Positions 1 to 8,457 of a DNA stretch of 64,000 nt are shown in pieces. Below the pieces are notes generated by a model. The model was given only the letters and a program-made list of their open reading frames with translations, did no database searches and was not told the DNA's origin. The stretch is from the NCBI GenBank assembly GCA_031969655.1, contig DALYJX010000007.1, positions 1 through 64,000 of the forward strand. The letters are read 5' to 3'. Position numbers and translations under genes: made by a program. Within the stretch, counting starts at the first letter, position 1. The number at the start of each line of letters is the position of its first letter. The stretch comes from Microseira sp003486305 (GTDB taxonomy: Bacteria; Cyanobacteriota; Cyanobacteriia; Cyanobacteriales; Aerosakkonemataceae).

Positions 1-23
1 CAATTAGCAATTAGCCATTAGCT
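1..23. repeat. STRR heptamer array (CAATTAG type)
   Basis: Degenerate copies of CAATTAG/CCATTAG run from the window edge to the base before the ATG at 24. The same heptamers recur before other genes in the window. The array probably continues upstream. No Shine-Dalgarno is visible between it and the start codon. Confidence 0.75.
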
Positions 24-947
24 ATGGTGCCTATTATTTACTCGGATGAATTTCTATATCACGATACAGGTCGTTTTCACCCAGAACGACCGGAACGTCT
101 GACGGCTATTGTAGAAGCATTAAAAACCGTGCCTTGGGCGGAAAAATTATCCTGGGAGTTACCAACGCCTGTGGAGTCGAGATCTCCCCTACCCCTGGTG
201 GAAAAAATTCACTCGCCCAACTACGTGGAACTGGTGCGTGCGATCGCTTCTTCTGGCGGCGGATTCTTGGATGGGGATACCCCTGTTTCTGCGCGCAGTT
301 ACGCGATCGCTTTGTTGGCAGTCAGCGCCTGGTTAGATGGTATCGATCGCGTTGTCAGTACTGGTAATCCCGCGTTTGTACTGGCGCGCCCGCCCGGACA
401 TCATGCAGAAAGTGTCCGAGGGATGGGGTTTTGTTTGTTTTCTAATGCAGCGATCGCAGCTTACTACGCCCTAGAACAACCAGGCATCTCCCGCGTTGCC
501 ATCTTAGACTGGGACGTGCATCACGGCAACGGCACTCAAGATATCGTGGAAAATCATCCCCAAATTGCCTATTGTTCCCTGCACCAGTCTCCTTGCTATC
601 CGGGTACCGGCGCCGCCCAGGAACGAGGCGCGCACGATAACGTGTTAAATATTCCGATCAAACCGGGCAGCGCCGTTTCAGAGTATCAACAGGCGTTTGA
701 ATCGCAAATAATCCCGTTTTTAGGCAAATTTCCCCCAGATTTGTTAATTGTCAGCGCCGGGTACGACGCCAACGCCGCCGATCCCCTAGCAAGTATCAAC
801 CTGCAACCCGAAGATTACGGCGTGTTTACTGATTATTGCTTGGGGATAACTCGTCGGATACTGTTTGGCTTAGAAGGTGGCTACGATTTGCGCGCCCTCG
901 CCCAGTCCGTCGTTGCCACCATCGAACGCTGTTTGATTCAACAGTAA
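24..947 (+). CDS. Histone deacetylase family protein (AcuC/HDAC class II-like)
   Basis: The 307-residue product spans the usual single arginase/deacetylase-fold domain. Visible family motifs are RPPGHHAE near residue 120 (tandem active-site histidines), DWDVHHGNGTQ near 163 (zinc-binding Asp/His) and SAGYDANAADPLA near 245 (second zinc Asp), with a C-terminal LEGGYDL motif carrying the active-site Tyr. Family members are zinc hydrolases removing acyl groups from lysines, polyamines or small amides, so the substrate here cannot be named. The start is the ATG directly after the heptamer array, since the family N-terminus (YSDEFLYHDTGRFHPERPER) follows at once. It is probably cytoplasmic, as there is no signal peptide. 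Function class is secure, substrate unknown. Confidence 0.93.
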   Translation: MVPIIYSDEFLYHDTGRFHPERPERLTAIVEALKTVPWAEKLSWELPTPVESRSPLPLVEKIHSPNYVELVRAIASSGGGFLDGDTPVSARSYAIALLAVSAWLDGIDRVVSTGNPAFVLARPPGHHAESVRGMGFCLFSNAAIAAYYALEQPGISRVAILDWDVHHGNGTQDIVENHPQIAYCSLHQSPCYPGTGAAQERGAHDNVLNIPIKPGSAVSEYQQAFESQIIPFLGKFPPDLLIVSAGYDANAADPLASINLQPEDYGVFTDYCLGITRRILFGLEGGYDLRALAQSVVATIERCLIQQ

Positions 948-1029
948 TTTGTAGCTTATTATACAGCAATTTTCTTCGCTGTTGCGCTATTCGTTCTGTA
1001 CCTCGCCATCAACCCAACAGGAAACCATT

Positions 1030-1455
1030 ATGGGAAACAGTGACGAAGTATTGGAAAGTGAAATAGTTCTCAGTCCAGAAGAAGCGGTGGCAGCGATTGT
1101 ATTTGCTGCTACCTTCGCCGACGGTGAAATTACTGATGAAGAAATAGAAGTCTTCAACGATGTACTGTCGAATCTAGAACTGTATGAGAATTATTCAGAT
1201 GAAGAATTGCAAGCAATGGTGGATAAATTCAGCGATATTTACGACACCGACGGCATCGAAGTTTTGTTTAATTTAGCGGTAGAATCGATTTCAGAAGATT
1301 GGGTAGAAACGGCTTTTGAAGCAGCAGTTGAAGTTGTTTTAGTCGATGGGAGTATTCCTGAAGCGGAAGAAGATTTTATATCTAATCTTCAGCAAGCTTT
1401 GGGAATTGATAATAAAGTAGCCCAGGAAATTATCGCCGATTTGACAGTTGTTTAA
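1030..1455 (+). CDS. TerB-like acidic helical protein
   Basis: 141 residues from the ATG at 1030, chosen because AGGAAA lies 6 bases upstream; an in-frame ATG at 982 would add 16 unrelated residues. The product is strongly acidic and all-helical. It has a TerB-like pattern (AAIVFAATFADGEITDEEIE, then EVVLVDGSIPEAEEDF), in which paired helices carry D-G-x-I loops that can bind metal. TerB-family proteins are linked to tellurite/stress response and membrane-associated metal sensing. No ter operon genes lie nearby, so the role is open. It is separated from the upstream deacetylase by 82 bp and may be transcribed with it. Confidence 0.75.
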   Translation: MGNSDEVLESEIVLSPEEAVAAIVFAATFADGEITDEEIEVFNDVLSNLELYENYSDEELQAMVDKFSDIYDTDGIEVLFNLAVESISEDWVETAFEAAVEVVLVDGSIPEAEEDFISNLQQALGIDNKVAQEIIADLTVV

Positions 1456-1473
1456 ATCAGTTATTGCGTTATT

Positions 1474-1537
1474 GTAGGGGCACGGCATGAATAGACATTG
1501 TACTTAACTAGAAGATTTTCTATTGCCGTGCCCCTAC
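1474..1537. repeat. GGGGCACGGCAT hairpin repeat, single copy
   Basis: GTAGGGGCACGGCAT at 1474-1488 pairs with TGCCGTGCCCCTAC at 1524-1537 to give a long hairpin. The length (64 bp) and arms match the 63-bp unit repeated eight times at 42942-43447 and the single copy at 42365-42427. It is a dispersed non-coding palindrome. Confidence 0.85.
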
Positions 1538-1852
1538 GAGTAATTTTAATGATTTAGATGCCATCGGAAACGATATTATACCGAATCCGCTTTATGCCAA
1601 ACGACGCGCAGAAAGCGGCTACACAAACTCTCGCAAGGCGTAGCGGGCTATGAAATCAAACCGGATTTCGTATTAGCTGTGCGATCGCCTACCTAAATGA
1701 GGGGGTTTGGGGGAGCTATAGTGCCACCTCCATACCCGTAGGGTTGGGGGTGGGTATATGGACTCCCCCAAGCCAATTACAAGGATTCGATGTCCCTGTA
1801 ATTGGCAATCTACCACATCGACAAATACGGGTAGAGGCTCTATAATAACAGA

Positions 1853-3007
1853 ATGCTCACCCTAACTTACGGTTACAAAATTAATCCAGCACCAGACCAA
1901 GCAGCAATCATTGACCATACATTAGAGGTCTGCCGTAAAGTCTGGAATTATGCTTTGCGAGAACGCAAGGATTGGATTAATTCGCGTAAGTGCAGGGTGG
2001 ATGCTTGCTCACTTCATTCCGAGTACATCATCCCAGTAGACGCGCCTTATCCTAGTAAAAGTTTTCAGGAAAAAGCACTCACATCTGCCAAGAAAACCAA
2101 TGAGGAATTAAGGAGCGTTAACGCTCAAGTCTTACAGCAAGTATTGAGGAAGTTAGACACCGCATTCGAGGACATGAAGCGAAAAGGGTATGGATTCCCA
2201 CGCTTCAAGAAGTTCGGACAGATGCGGTCTTTTGTTTATCCTCAGATGCTGAAAGACCCAATGGGGCAAGGCTGGATAAAGCTCCCGCAACTAGGTAAGG
2301 TCGAAGTAATTATGCATCGATTGATTCCTAGTGGTTTTGAATTGAAGCAAGCTCGGATTGTAAAGAAAGCGTCAGGTTATTACGTCATGCTGTCATTGCA
2401 GCTTGATGTAAATGTTCCTGACACTCCCCCATCAGGACACCCATTAGGAATTGATGTGGGGCTAGAGAAGTTTCTAGCAACATCAGATGGCGAGTTGATT
2501 AAAAGACCACTATTTTTCAATGCCTTGGCACGTAAGCTTAAATTGCTACAACGCTGTCTTAAGCATAAGAAGAACAGGTCTAAAAATAAAGCCAAACTTG
2601 CCAAGAAGATAGCTAGAGTTCACGAACAAATACATGACACCCGCAAAGACTTCCACTTTAAGTTAGCTCATCACCTCTGCGACCAAGCTGGGATGATATT
2701 TGCAGAACAACTTAACCTCAAGGGCATGGCTAAGGGAATGCTGGGTAAGCACACCTTGGATGCTGGATGGGGTCAATTCTTGCAATTACTATCCTGGGTC
2801 TGTTGGAAGCGCGGGGTGTATTTTGCCAAGGTAGACGCGGCTGGTACGTCTCAAACTTGTCCTGAGTGTGATGCTCATGTATCCAAGAACTTGTCGGTTC
2901 GGGTGCATGAGTGTCCTGAATGTGGATACAAGACAGACCGGGATGTAGCAGCCGCTCAAGTGGTAAGAAATCGTGGTGTCTGGAGCCGTTGGACAGACGG
3001 TGGATGA
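1853..3007 (+). CDS. tnpB: TnpB, RNA-guided RuvC-like nuclease of IS605-type element
   Basis: 384 residues, full length for TnpB. Residues 1-50 form the N-terminal helix-turn-helix part (YGYKINPAPDQ, WNYALRERKDW). The RuvC-like core contains Asp201 in GIDVGLEKFLATSDG, Glu285 in FAEQLNLKGM and an Asp at 362/364 in TDRDVAAA, so all three catalytic acids are present. A zinc finger is formed by Cys336, Cys339, Cys354 and Cys357 (CPEC, ECPEC). TnpB proteins are known to bind an omegaRNA from the element's 3' end and cut DNA matching the sequence beside the element. The frame is intact and looks functional. The start ATG at 1853 sits just after the left-end hairpins. Confidence 0.95.
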   Translation: MLTLTYGYKINPAPDQAAIIDHTLEVCRKVWNYALRERKDWINSRKCRVDACSLHSEYIIPVDAPYPSKSFQEKALTSAKKTNEELRSVNAQVLQQVLRKLDTAFEDMKRKGYGFPRFKKFGQMRSFVYPQMLKDPMGQGWIKLPQLGKVEVIMHRLIPSGFELKQARIVKKASGYYVMLSLQLDVNVPDTPPSGHPLGIDVGLEKFLATSDGELIKRPLFFNALARKLKLLQRCLKHKKNRSKNKAKLAKKIARVHEQIHDTRKDFHFKLAHHLCDQAGMIFAEQLNLKGMAKGMLGKHTLDAGWGQFLQLLSWVCWKRGVYFAKVDAAGTSQTCPECDAHVSKNLSVRVHECPECGYKTDRDVAAAQVVRNRGVWSRWTDGG

Positions 3008-3140
3008 AATTGCCTGTGGACGGGATGCGTCGGGGACTGAGTCTCTCAGTCTAGGTGGCACCGGAAGAGACAGGAAGTTTCTAGAAGCGATTCTAGGAAG
3101 CCCCCACCATAATCTTTGATTTGGTGGGGGAGGATGTCAC
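3008..3140 (+). ncRNA. Putative omegaRNA (reRNA) scaffold at the right end of the tnpB element
   Basis: The 130 bases after the tnpB stop fold well by eye. GACTGAG/CTCAGTC pair at 3035-3051, CTAGAA/TTCTAG at 3081-3096, and CCCCCACCA/TGGTGGGGG at 3101-3130. This is the position where TnpB guide RNAs are encoded, often starting inside the tnpB 3' end, with the guide taken from DNA just past the element (here from about 3141 into the 3' end of the convergent gene). The call rests on position and hairpins; no expression evidence exists. Confidence 0.6.
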
Positions 3141-3147
3141 ACCCAAA

Positions 3148-5112
3148 CTAACCCCGATACTGAATCCGATAAATCCGGTTATTCGTATCATCTGTTAATA
3201 GTAAACTACCATCAGATAAAGTTTGCAAACCTGTAGGTCTTGCCCAAGTCGTCGGCACAGATGGATTAACCAAAAAACCCGTGAGAAAATCTCGGTAATA
3301 ACCTAACGGACGACCATCGGCACTAAAAGGTGCAAAGGCAATTTTATAACCAGTTCCTCGATCGCGATTCCAAGAACCTCGAAACGCAACAAACGCACCG
3401 TTACGATACTCTTGTGGGAAAGTTTGACCGTCATAAAATTGCAATCCCAAAGGTGCTGAATGCGCTTGGAACAATACATCCGGCGTTTTGGTAGTTGCTG
3501 CTAAATCTGGACGTTCGCTTTGTCCGTTAACTGTGCGACGGGGATCGAGTTTATTCGGTGCAAGATAAGTATAAGGCCAACCATAAAAATCACCTGAACT
3601 TAAACCTGTAAGGAAGTCTGGAACCAAATCATCGCCTAACCCATCGCGTTCGTTGACAACGGTATAAAGTTTCCCGGTAATCGGATTAAAATCGAGTCCC
3701 GTGGGGTTTCTTAACCCCGAAGCAAAAGTTTGTCGATTCGATCCATCGAGGTTCATCACGATTACAGAAGCGCGCGGTGCCGGTTCTGGATCGACATTAG
3801 ATAAAGACCCAATTGAGACATATAATTTCTGTCCATCTGGAGCAACGGCGAGGTTGCGCGTCCAGTGTCCGCCGCTGGGTAGGTCGGCAATTTTTTCGCC
3901 AGTTCCTGTTATTTGTAATTGTCCGTTGCTGTAGGGAAACCGCACGACGGCATTCGTATTGCCAAGATAGAAATAGCCGCCTGCGAATGCCATGCCAAAC
4001 GGGAAATTTAACCCATTTTCTGCACTGGCGAAAGTAGTACGAATATCGGCGACGCCATCGTTGTTGGTATCTCGCAGCAAGCGAATGCGATTTTCTAATG
4101 TTTCGGTTACTAATACATCGCCTGTGGGGGTTGTTGCTAACCAGCGAGGTTTGTCTAATCCGGCGGCAAAAACGTTAACTTGAAAATTGGGTGGGACTTG
4201 CAAAACGGGGTTTTCTGGAATAGGAATTACTTGGGCGGGTTTGGCAACGCTGGGAGTTTGGAAAGGTGCGGGTAATGAATCAATGGTAATATTAATTGGG
4301 GTGGAAGATAGGGTTTCGGTTCGCACGATGCTGCTATCCGGAGGGATGGCAGATAGCAGGTTGTTAACGGTAGTGCCTTCGGTGGTGAGTAAGGTATCGA
4401 CGGAGATGAAGCGATCGCTTCCAATCTCACTAGGCGATACTCCTTCAATCCAAGCCAAAATTGCACCCGATGCCCTAATTTTAATCAGCGTATCTCCAAT
4501 ACCCGAACCTGTTTCTAAAGTAAGATCCGCTGCGGTTAATCCTCCGGTGAGTCCAATTCGATCCAACCCATTATTAAACTCGCGGATAATATCTGCACTA
4601 GCGGCATCTTTTACAGATGTATCGGTTCGCAATACCAGGGTATCTTCCCCTGCACCGCCGATTAAAGTATCCCTACCAAAGTCACCGATTAAAATATCAT
4701 TTCCCTCTAAACCTGTCAGCAAGTCATCGCCTTTACCACCCCGCAAGGAGTCGTTTCCTTTATCTCCAGAAAGGATATCGTTTCCTTGGTTACCGGAAAG
4801 GTAGTCGTTATCTTGACCGCCGAAAATTGTATCCGCACCATCGTCGCCAAATAATAGATCCCTACCTTGGTTTCCCATTAAGAAATCTTCGTTTTTCCCG
4901 CCAAACAGCGCATCGTTTCCCGCCCCACCCATTAAGGTATCGTTACCTTGATTGCCGTAGATAATTTCAGGCGCAGCAGATCCGACGATGCGATCGCTTC
5001 CTTCCAACCCACGCAATCCCAATGGCAGTCCTGCCAGAAATCCTACCGTTAGCTGAAAATTATCGGCGTTGGTACTTAGGTCGTAAAAGCCATCGGGACT
5101 TGGGTTATTCAT
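3148..5112 (-). CDS. RTX-repeat protein fused to a glucose/sorbosone dehydrogenase-like beta-propeller
   Basis: 654 residues from the ATG at 5112, chosen because AAGGAA precedes it at good spacing; a start at 5139 is possible. Roughly residues 40-165 are about ten glycine/aspartate-rich nonapeptides (GGAGNDALFGG, GNQGNDILSGD, GGAGEDTLVL), the calcium-binding beta-roll of type I secreted proteins. A linker follows, then from about residue 310 a PQQ-dependent sugar (sorbosone) dehydrogenase-like propeller with FAAGLDKPRWLA, GLNFPFGMAF and GLRNPTGLDFNP. There is no Sec signal, so type I (ABC-MFP-TolC) export is the likely route, although RTX repeats usually sit at the C-terminus rather than the N-terminus. 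It probably acts outside the cell on sugars or glycans, substrate unknown. A tnpB element has landed 8 bp past its stop. Confidence 0.88.
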   Translation of the reverse strand: MNNPSPDGFYDLSTNADNFQLTVGFLAGLPLGLRGLEGSDRIVGSAAPEIIYGNQGNDTLMGGAGNDALFGGKNEDFLMGNQGRDLLFGDDGADTIFGGQDNDYLSGNQGNDILSGDKGNDSLRGGKGDDLLTGLEGNDILIGDFGRDTLIGGAGEDTLVLRTDTSVKDAASADIIREFNNGLDRIGLTGGLTAADLTLETGSGIGDTLIKIRASGAILAWIEGVSPSEIGSDRFISVDTLLTTEGTTVNNLLSAIPPDSSIVRTETLSSTPINITIDSLPAPFQTPSVAKPAQVIPIPENPVLQVPPNFQVNVFAAGLDKPRWLATTPTGDVLVTETLENRIRLLRDTNNDGVADIRTTFASAENGLNFPFGMAFAGGYFYLGNTNAVVRFPYSNGQLQITGTGEKIADLPSGGHWTRNLAVAPDGQKLYVSIGSLSNVDPEPAPRASVIVMNLDGSNRQTFASGLRNPTGLDFNPITGKLYTVVNERDGLGDDLVPDFLTGLSSGDFYGWPYTYLAPNKLDPRRTVNGQSERPDLAATTKTPDVLFQAHSAPLGLQFYDGQTFPQEYRNGAFVAFRGSWNRDRGTGYKIAFAPFSADGRPLGYYRDFLTGFLVNPSVPTTWARPTGLQTLSDGSLLLTDDTNNRIYRIQYRG

Positions 5113-5183
5113 GGCGATTTCCTTGCTCCAAGTTACCAATCATTTTACCATTTTGCGTACCATTGGTACGCAACGCGAACTAG

Positions 5184-6557
5184 CTACACCGACGTATTGC
5201 TACGATTGTTGGCGATCTCGCTCGAATTTTGCAGCGAGGCGGATACCTTCAGCAACTCTTTCTCAGTTATCACTTGAGAAATTGTAATTTCTAGGGCACT
5301 TAAGCTATATTTAAGCAGATCTACTTGAGCCGTTTGCAAATCCAAAATAGTTTTTAGACAACCAGCACTATCGGCATCTGCTTTTTGCCGGATAGACCAT
5401 TCTTTTACTTGAGCTTCATCGCGATTTTGTGCGGATATGCGAGCGCGTCGTTGCCAGTTATTCGCTAAAGATTGAGCCAAGTAAAATTGTTTTCGAGTAT
5501 TCTTTTCAGCAGTAGTAGCTTTAGTAGTGCAGGCACGGATATAAACTAAATCTGACTGCATTTGCGATATTAGCCACTCTAAACGTTGAATTTGTACGTA
5601 ATTAGGCAAATCGAAATTTGTCAGGATTTCCAATTGTTGCAACCGGCTTTTCAAGGCTTTCTCAATTCGCTGAGTCGATTTGGCATCTATTAGTGCCGCG
5701 AGTAATTCTTTTTGGATTTTAATTTCATAAATTTTTACTTCCAATTCAATGATGTTTTGTTTAAGCGTATCTACCAAAGGCAATTGCCAATCCAAACTAA
5801 ACCTCAGCGAAGCCGCAATACTGGCGTTTGCTTTCTGCCGAAATAAAGCTTCTTTAGCTAAATTTTCATTGCCTTTTTGCAAGGCAATTTGAGCGCGCGG
5901 TTCCCAGTTGTTAGCTGTCGATTGAGCAAAATTATACTGTTTTTCGGTACGCTTTTGAGTAGTAAAAGCCTTAGCCATTGCCTGACGCATCTGCACCAAT
6001 TCTGACTGCATTTGAGCAAGACTCGATTCTAATTGTTGAATTTGTTCGTCAGTTGGTTGTTGGCACCCCGTCAGGGTTTCCAACTTTTGCAAACAAGCTG
6101 CAAATGCTGTTTCTAATTGATCGTAGGTGTAAAGATCTATCAATTCCGCCAGTAGGGGCGACTGTAACGAAATATCTAGTGCCTCGCCACACTGGTCGCT
6201 AAAACCCGCCGCTACTGTTCCTGGTACGATTAAATCGGGCAAGGAATTTTCTTCCATCGAATGTTGTAAATCGAATTCCATATCAGTTTTTGGGATAATT
6301 TTAGTTTTTCCTGTTTTGGCAAAAATATCCGGGTTTGTTTCGCATCCATTTTTGTCGGTTTCCGCCTCTTGCTGCCGGGAGAGTCTGTCGCGCAAAAGGT
6401 TAATTTCCAGACTGGGGATGCGATCGCCGCGTCCAAACGACTGTTGCCAAAGTCTGGTAGCACCTTCGGCAAGTGTATCGTGCTTTTCCACCTGTTCCTG
6501 CATGACAATCAGGGAGCGATAGTACCTTCTCAACGTTTTTCGCGCTAAATTCGCCAC
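5184..6557 (-). CDS. Tandem PspA/IM30-like coiled-coil protein
   Basis: 457 residues, start GTG at 6557 (alternative ATG at 6503; neither has a clear RBS). Two PspA/Vipp1-like helical modules are duplicated in tandem. Residues about 170-295 contain AQSTANNWEPRAQIALQKGN, and residues about 322-440 contain AQSLANNWQRRARISAQN, each followed by an RQKA(N/D)A helix. This matches the W-x-x-RA-x-x-A(L)-x-(K/N)G core of PspA family proteins, which polymerise on membranes. The first 165 residues look low in structure, and the amphipathic membrane helix typical of PspA/Vipp1 is not obvious at the N-terminus. Normal family members are about 220-260 residues with one module, so this is a doubled, divergent form. 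Function is inferred only at the level of membrane-associated scaffold. Confidence 0.7.
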   Translation of the reverse strand: MANLARKTLRRYYRSLIVMQEQVEKHDTLAEGATRLWQQSFGRGDRIPSLEINLLRDRLSRQQEAETDKNGCETNPDIFAKTGKTKIIPKTDMEFDLQHSMEENSLPDLIVPGTVAAGFSDQCGEALDISLQSPLLAELIDLYTYDQLETAFAACLQKLETLTGCQQPTDEQIQQLESSLAQMQSELVQMRQAMAKAFTTQKRTEKQYNFAQSTANNWEPRAQIALQKGNENLAKEALFRQKANASIAASLRFSLDWQLPLVDTLKQNIIELEVKIYEIKIQKELLAALIDAKSTQRIEKALKSRLQQLEILTNFDLPNYVQIQRLEWLISQMQSDLVYIRACTTKATTAEKNTRKQFYLAQSLANNWQRRARISAQNRDEAQVKEWSIRQKADADSAGCLKTILDLQTAQVDLLKYSLSALEITISQVITEKELLKVSASLQNSSEIANNRSNTSV

Positions 6558-6664
6558 GCCAGGAAATATGGCAAAAAATCCTCAATACCACCCGTCTGAA
6601 GAATAGCTATTTAACTCAAATTTCTCGCAGAGAAGCTAATGGCTAATCTCAGTAAAAATCCTCT

Positions 6665-6691
6665 ATTAGCCATTAGCAATTAGCCATTAGC
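6665..6691. repeat. STRR heptamer array (ATTAGCC/AATTAGC)
   Basis: A short run of ATTAGCCATTAGCAATTAGC units lies between two minus-strand genes, 27 bp beyond the 3' end of the phosphatase gene. It belongs to the same heptamer family as the arrays at 1-23 and 8458-8508. Confidence 0.7.
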
Positions 6692-6718
6692 AACTTGCGT
6701 TATTTAACAAAGTTTATG

Positions 6719-7558
6719 CTATTTTTTCTCCCTGGGGAACAGGCGTTCCAAACTTTCTTGCAGATGTTTATGAGGATAAATATCTGGCTTTTTGCTCCAA
6801 ATGTAATCTAGAGTTTGTTGGTAACTCCAATCAGGATGCTTGTAGAAACAATAGGCAATGCTCGCAGATCCACTCCTACCAATACCCGCTCTACAATTGA
6901 TTAACACCTTCTTTTTTCCACGCTTAACTTGTTCGTCTATCCAGTTAACAGCTTCTAATAATACTTCATCGCTGATAGGATGTTGCGATCCATCTAAAAG
7001 CCCAATTTTTTTAGATACAATGTTAGAATCAGATGGAAAAGTTAAATTAAATTCCGTAGCCAAGTTGAGTACAGCATCTATTCCAAGTTGCTCAGCTTGC
7101 GAAGCGGCTATAAAGTTTCCCACATAAACCTGCGGTAAAAACTCAACGTAACTTGGGCCTTGCGTCCATTTCATCAAAGGAGATGGAGGTTCAACTTTAA
7201 GATATCCATTTTGTTTAAAGTCTCCTACCCATTGCCAGCGATCGCTATCCTCAAGCCCCACTCTATAAGTAAATTCATAAAAACCTTCACTCGTAGGCAT
7301 GAAACCACCTTGAAAGATGAAACTATCTTCTGCTTCTCTCGATTGGTATTCAAAGTCTATGCCATGCCAATTGCCTTCGCTGTTGAGTTTGGTTAAAGCA
7401 TTTGTCCAGATTTGTACTTTCAAGTGTTCGGGTGGATATTTGCTAGATAATTTAATAGTAGCACCAAAGTTTTCTAACATATAGAGCTCCATATAAGAAT
7501 TGAGGGAAGGATTAACATCTCTGATTTGGACAAAGGGGAATTCACAATTATTTAACAT
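6719..7558 (-). CDS. Dual-specificity phosphatase with N-terminal beta-rich (possible glycan-binding) domain
   Basis: 279 residues. Residues about 138-275 are a dual-specificity/PTP-like phosphatase. The signature loop INCRAGIGRSGS gives Cys222 and Arg228 of the C-x5-R P-loop, and Asp189 in GLLDGSQHPIS fits the general acid. The usual His before Cys is Asn here. Residues 1-125 are beta-rich and aromatic (KVQIWTNAL, GFYEFTYRVGLEDSDRWQW) and resemble the N-terminal glycan-binding or alpha-amylase-type Ig-like domains. A carbohydrate-binding module plus DSP is the architecture of laforin and SEX4, which dephosphorylate glycogen/starch, so a glycan phosphatase is a reasonable hypothesis. The phosphatase call is firm; the N-terminal domain is inference. 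The ATG at 7558 lacks a strong RBS. Confidence 0.82.
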   Translation of the reverse strand: MLNNCEFPFVQIRDVNPSLNSYMELYMLENFGATIKLSSKYPPEHLKVQIWTNALTKLNSEGNWHGIDFEYQSREAEDSFIFQGGFMPTSEGFYEFTYRVGLEDSDRWQWVGDFKQNGYLKVEPPSPLMKWTQGPSYVEFLPQVYVGNFIAASQAEQLGIDAVLNLATEFNLTFPSDSNIVSKKIGLLDGSQHPISDEVLLEAVNWIDEQVKRGKKKVLINCRAGIGRSGSASIAYCFYKHPDWSYQQTLDYIWSKKPDIYPHKHLQESLERLFPREKK

Positions 7559-7605
7559 ATTTTTAAATCAACATATGAGCGATTAATATGTTAACGCAAG
7601 TTGCT

Positions 7606-7708
7606 TGGTAATTGGTAATTGGTAATTGGTAATTGGCTTCCGCCGTGAGCGTCAGCCGAACGGTAATTGGTAATAGTTCCATTACCCATTACCCATTACC
7701 CATTACCA
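7606..7708. repeat. STRR heptamer arrays TTGGTAA and CCATTAC
   Basis: TTGGTAA repeats (7606-7637) are followed by a non-array insert, two more TTGGTAA units and four CCATTAC units (about 7680-7708). The two arrays are roughly reverse complements, so the region can fold back. It lies between the divergent phosphatase and HD-domain genes. Confidence 0.85.
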
Positions 7709-7797
7709 GTGTCTTTTGATGGGAATAGCAACTTGAGTTATTATACTATTTGAGCGAAGGCCAAAATAAAAAATAGTACAATTGCCAAATATAAAAA

Positions 7798-8376
7798 ATG
7801 ATGCTTTCAGAACGCTTTACAGAAGCACTCACCTATGCAACTAAGCTACACGCAAACCAAGTCCGCAAGGGTAGCGGGGTTCCCTACGTTGCACATTTGT
7901 TAGGGGTGGCGAGCATAGCCTTAGAATATGGGGCAAATGAAGAAGAAGCGATCGCAGCCCTCCTCCACGACGCCGTAGAAGACCAAGGCGGCGCCCCCAC
8001 GCGAGAAGAAATTCGCCGCCGCTTCGGCGATACCGTGACAGCAATTGTAGATGCTTGCACCGACGCCGATACTACGCCCAAACCTCCCTGGCGTCAACGC
8101 AAAGAAGCATACATCGCCCACATCCCCACCGCTTCCCCCTCGGTGCTGTTAGTCTCCGCAGCGGATAAACTGCATAATGCGCGCTCAATTTTAAGAGACT
8201 ATAAAATATTGGGCGAATCGGTTTGGGAACGCTTCAAAGGTGGAAAAGATGGCACCCTGTGGTACTATCGCGCCTTAGTAGAGGCATTTCGCCAAGCTTG
8301 TTCAATGCCGATTATTGACGAATTAGAGCAAGTAGTTTCAGAATTAGAAAATCAGGTAATGGGTAATGGAGAGTGA
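7798..8376 (+). CDS. HD-domain phosphohydrolase (small alarmone hydrolase-like)
   Basis: 192 residues. The motifs are those of the (p)ppGpp hydrolase half of RelA/SpoT. They are VRKGSGVPYVAHL near residue 22, LLHDAVED near 55 (HD metal pair) and AADKLHNARSI near 122. There is no synthetase domain, so this is a stand-alone hydrolase of the MESH1/SAH type, or a relative acting on another nucleotide. It is cytoplasmic, with no signal. Two adjacent ATGs (7798 and 7801) could both start it. Expected role: degrading alarmone made elsewhere in the genome. Confidence 0.85.
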   Translation: MMLSERFTEALTYATKLHANQVRKGSGVPYVAHLLGVASIALEYGANEEEAIAALLHDAVEDQGGAPTREEIRRRFGDTVTAIVDACTDADTTPKPPWRQRKEAYIAHIPTASPSVLLVSAADKLHNARSILRDYKILGESVWERFKGGKDGTLWYYRALVEAFRQACSMPIIDELEQVVSELENQVMGNGE

Positions 8377-8457
8377 AGAAGTGTTGAGTGTTGAGGAATG
8401 AATTTAAGATTTCTTTAACTCAAAACTCATTCCTCATTCCTCAAAACTCTCTCATGC

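Larger units (their letters stand above)
1700..3140 (+). mobile_element. IS200/IS605-superfamily element carrying only tnpB (IS1341-like)
   Basis: The left end (about 1700-1850) is rich in foldback structure. GGTTTGGGGGA near 1703 can pair with TCCCCCAAGCC near 1763, and CCAATTACA (1773-1781) is an exact inverted repeat of TGTAATTGG (1797-1805). The interior is tnpB. The right end carries a 9-bp hairpin, CCCCCACCA/TGGTGGGGG at 3101-3130, followed by AGGATGTCAC. No TnpA (Y1 transposase) gene is present, so the element would need one in trans. Boundaries are approximate; the right end falls 8 bases from the stop of the convergent gene at 3148. Confidence 0.75.
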
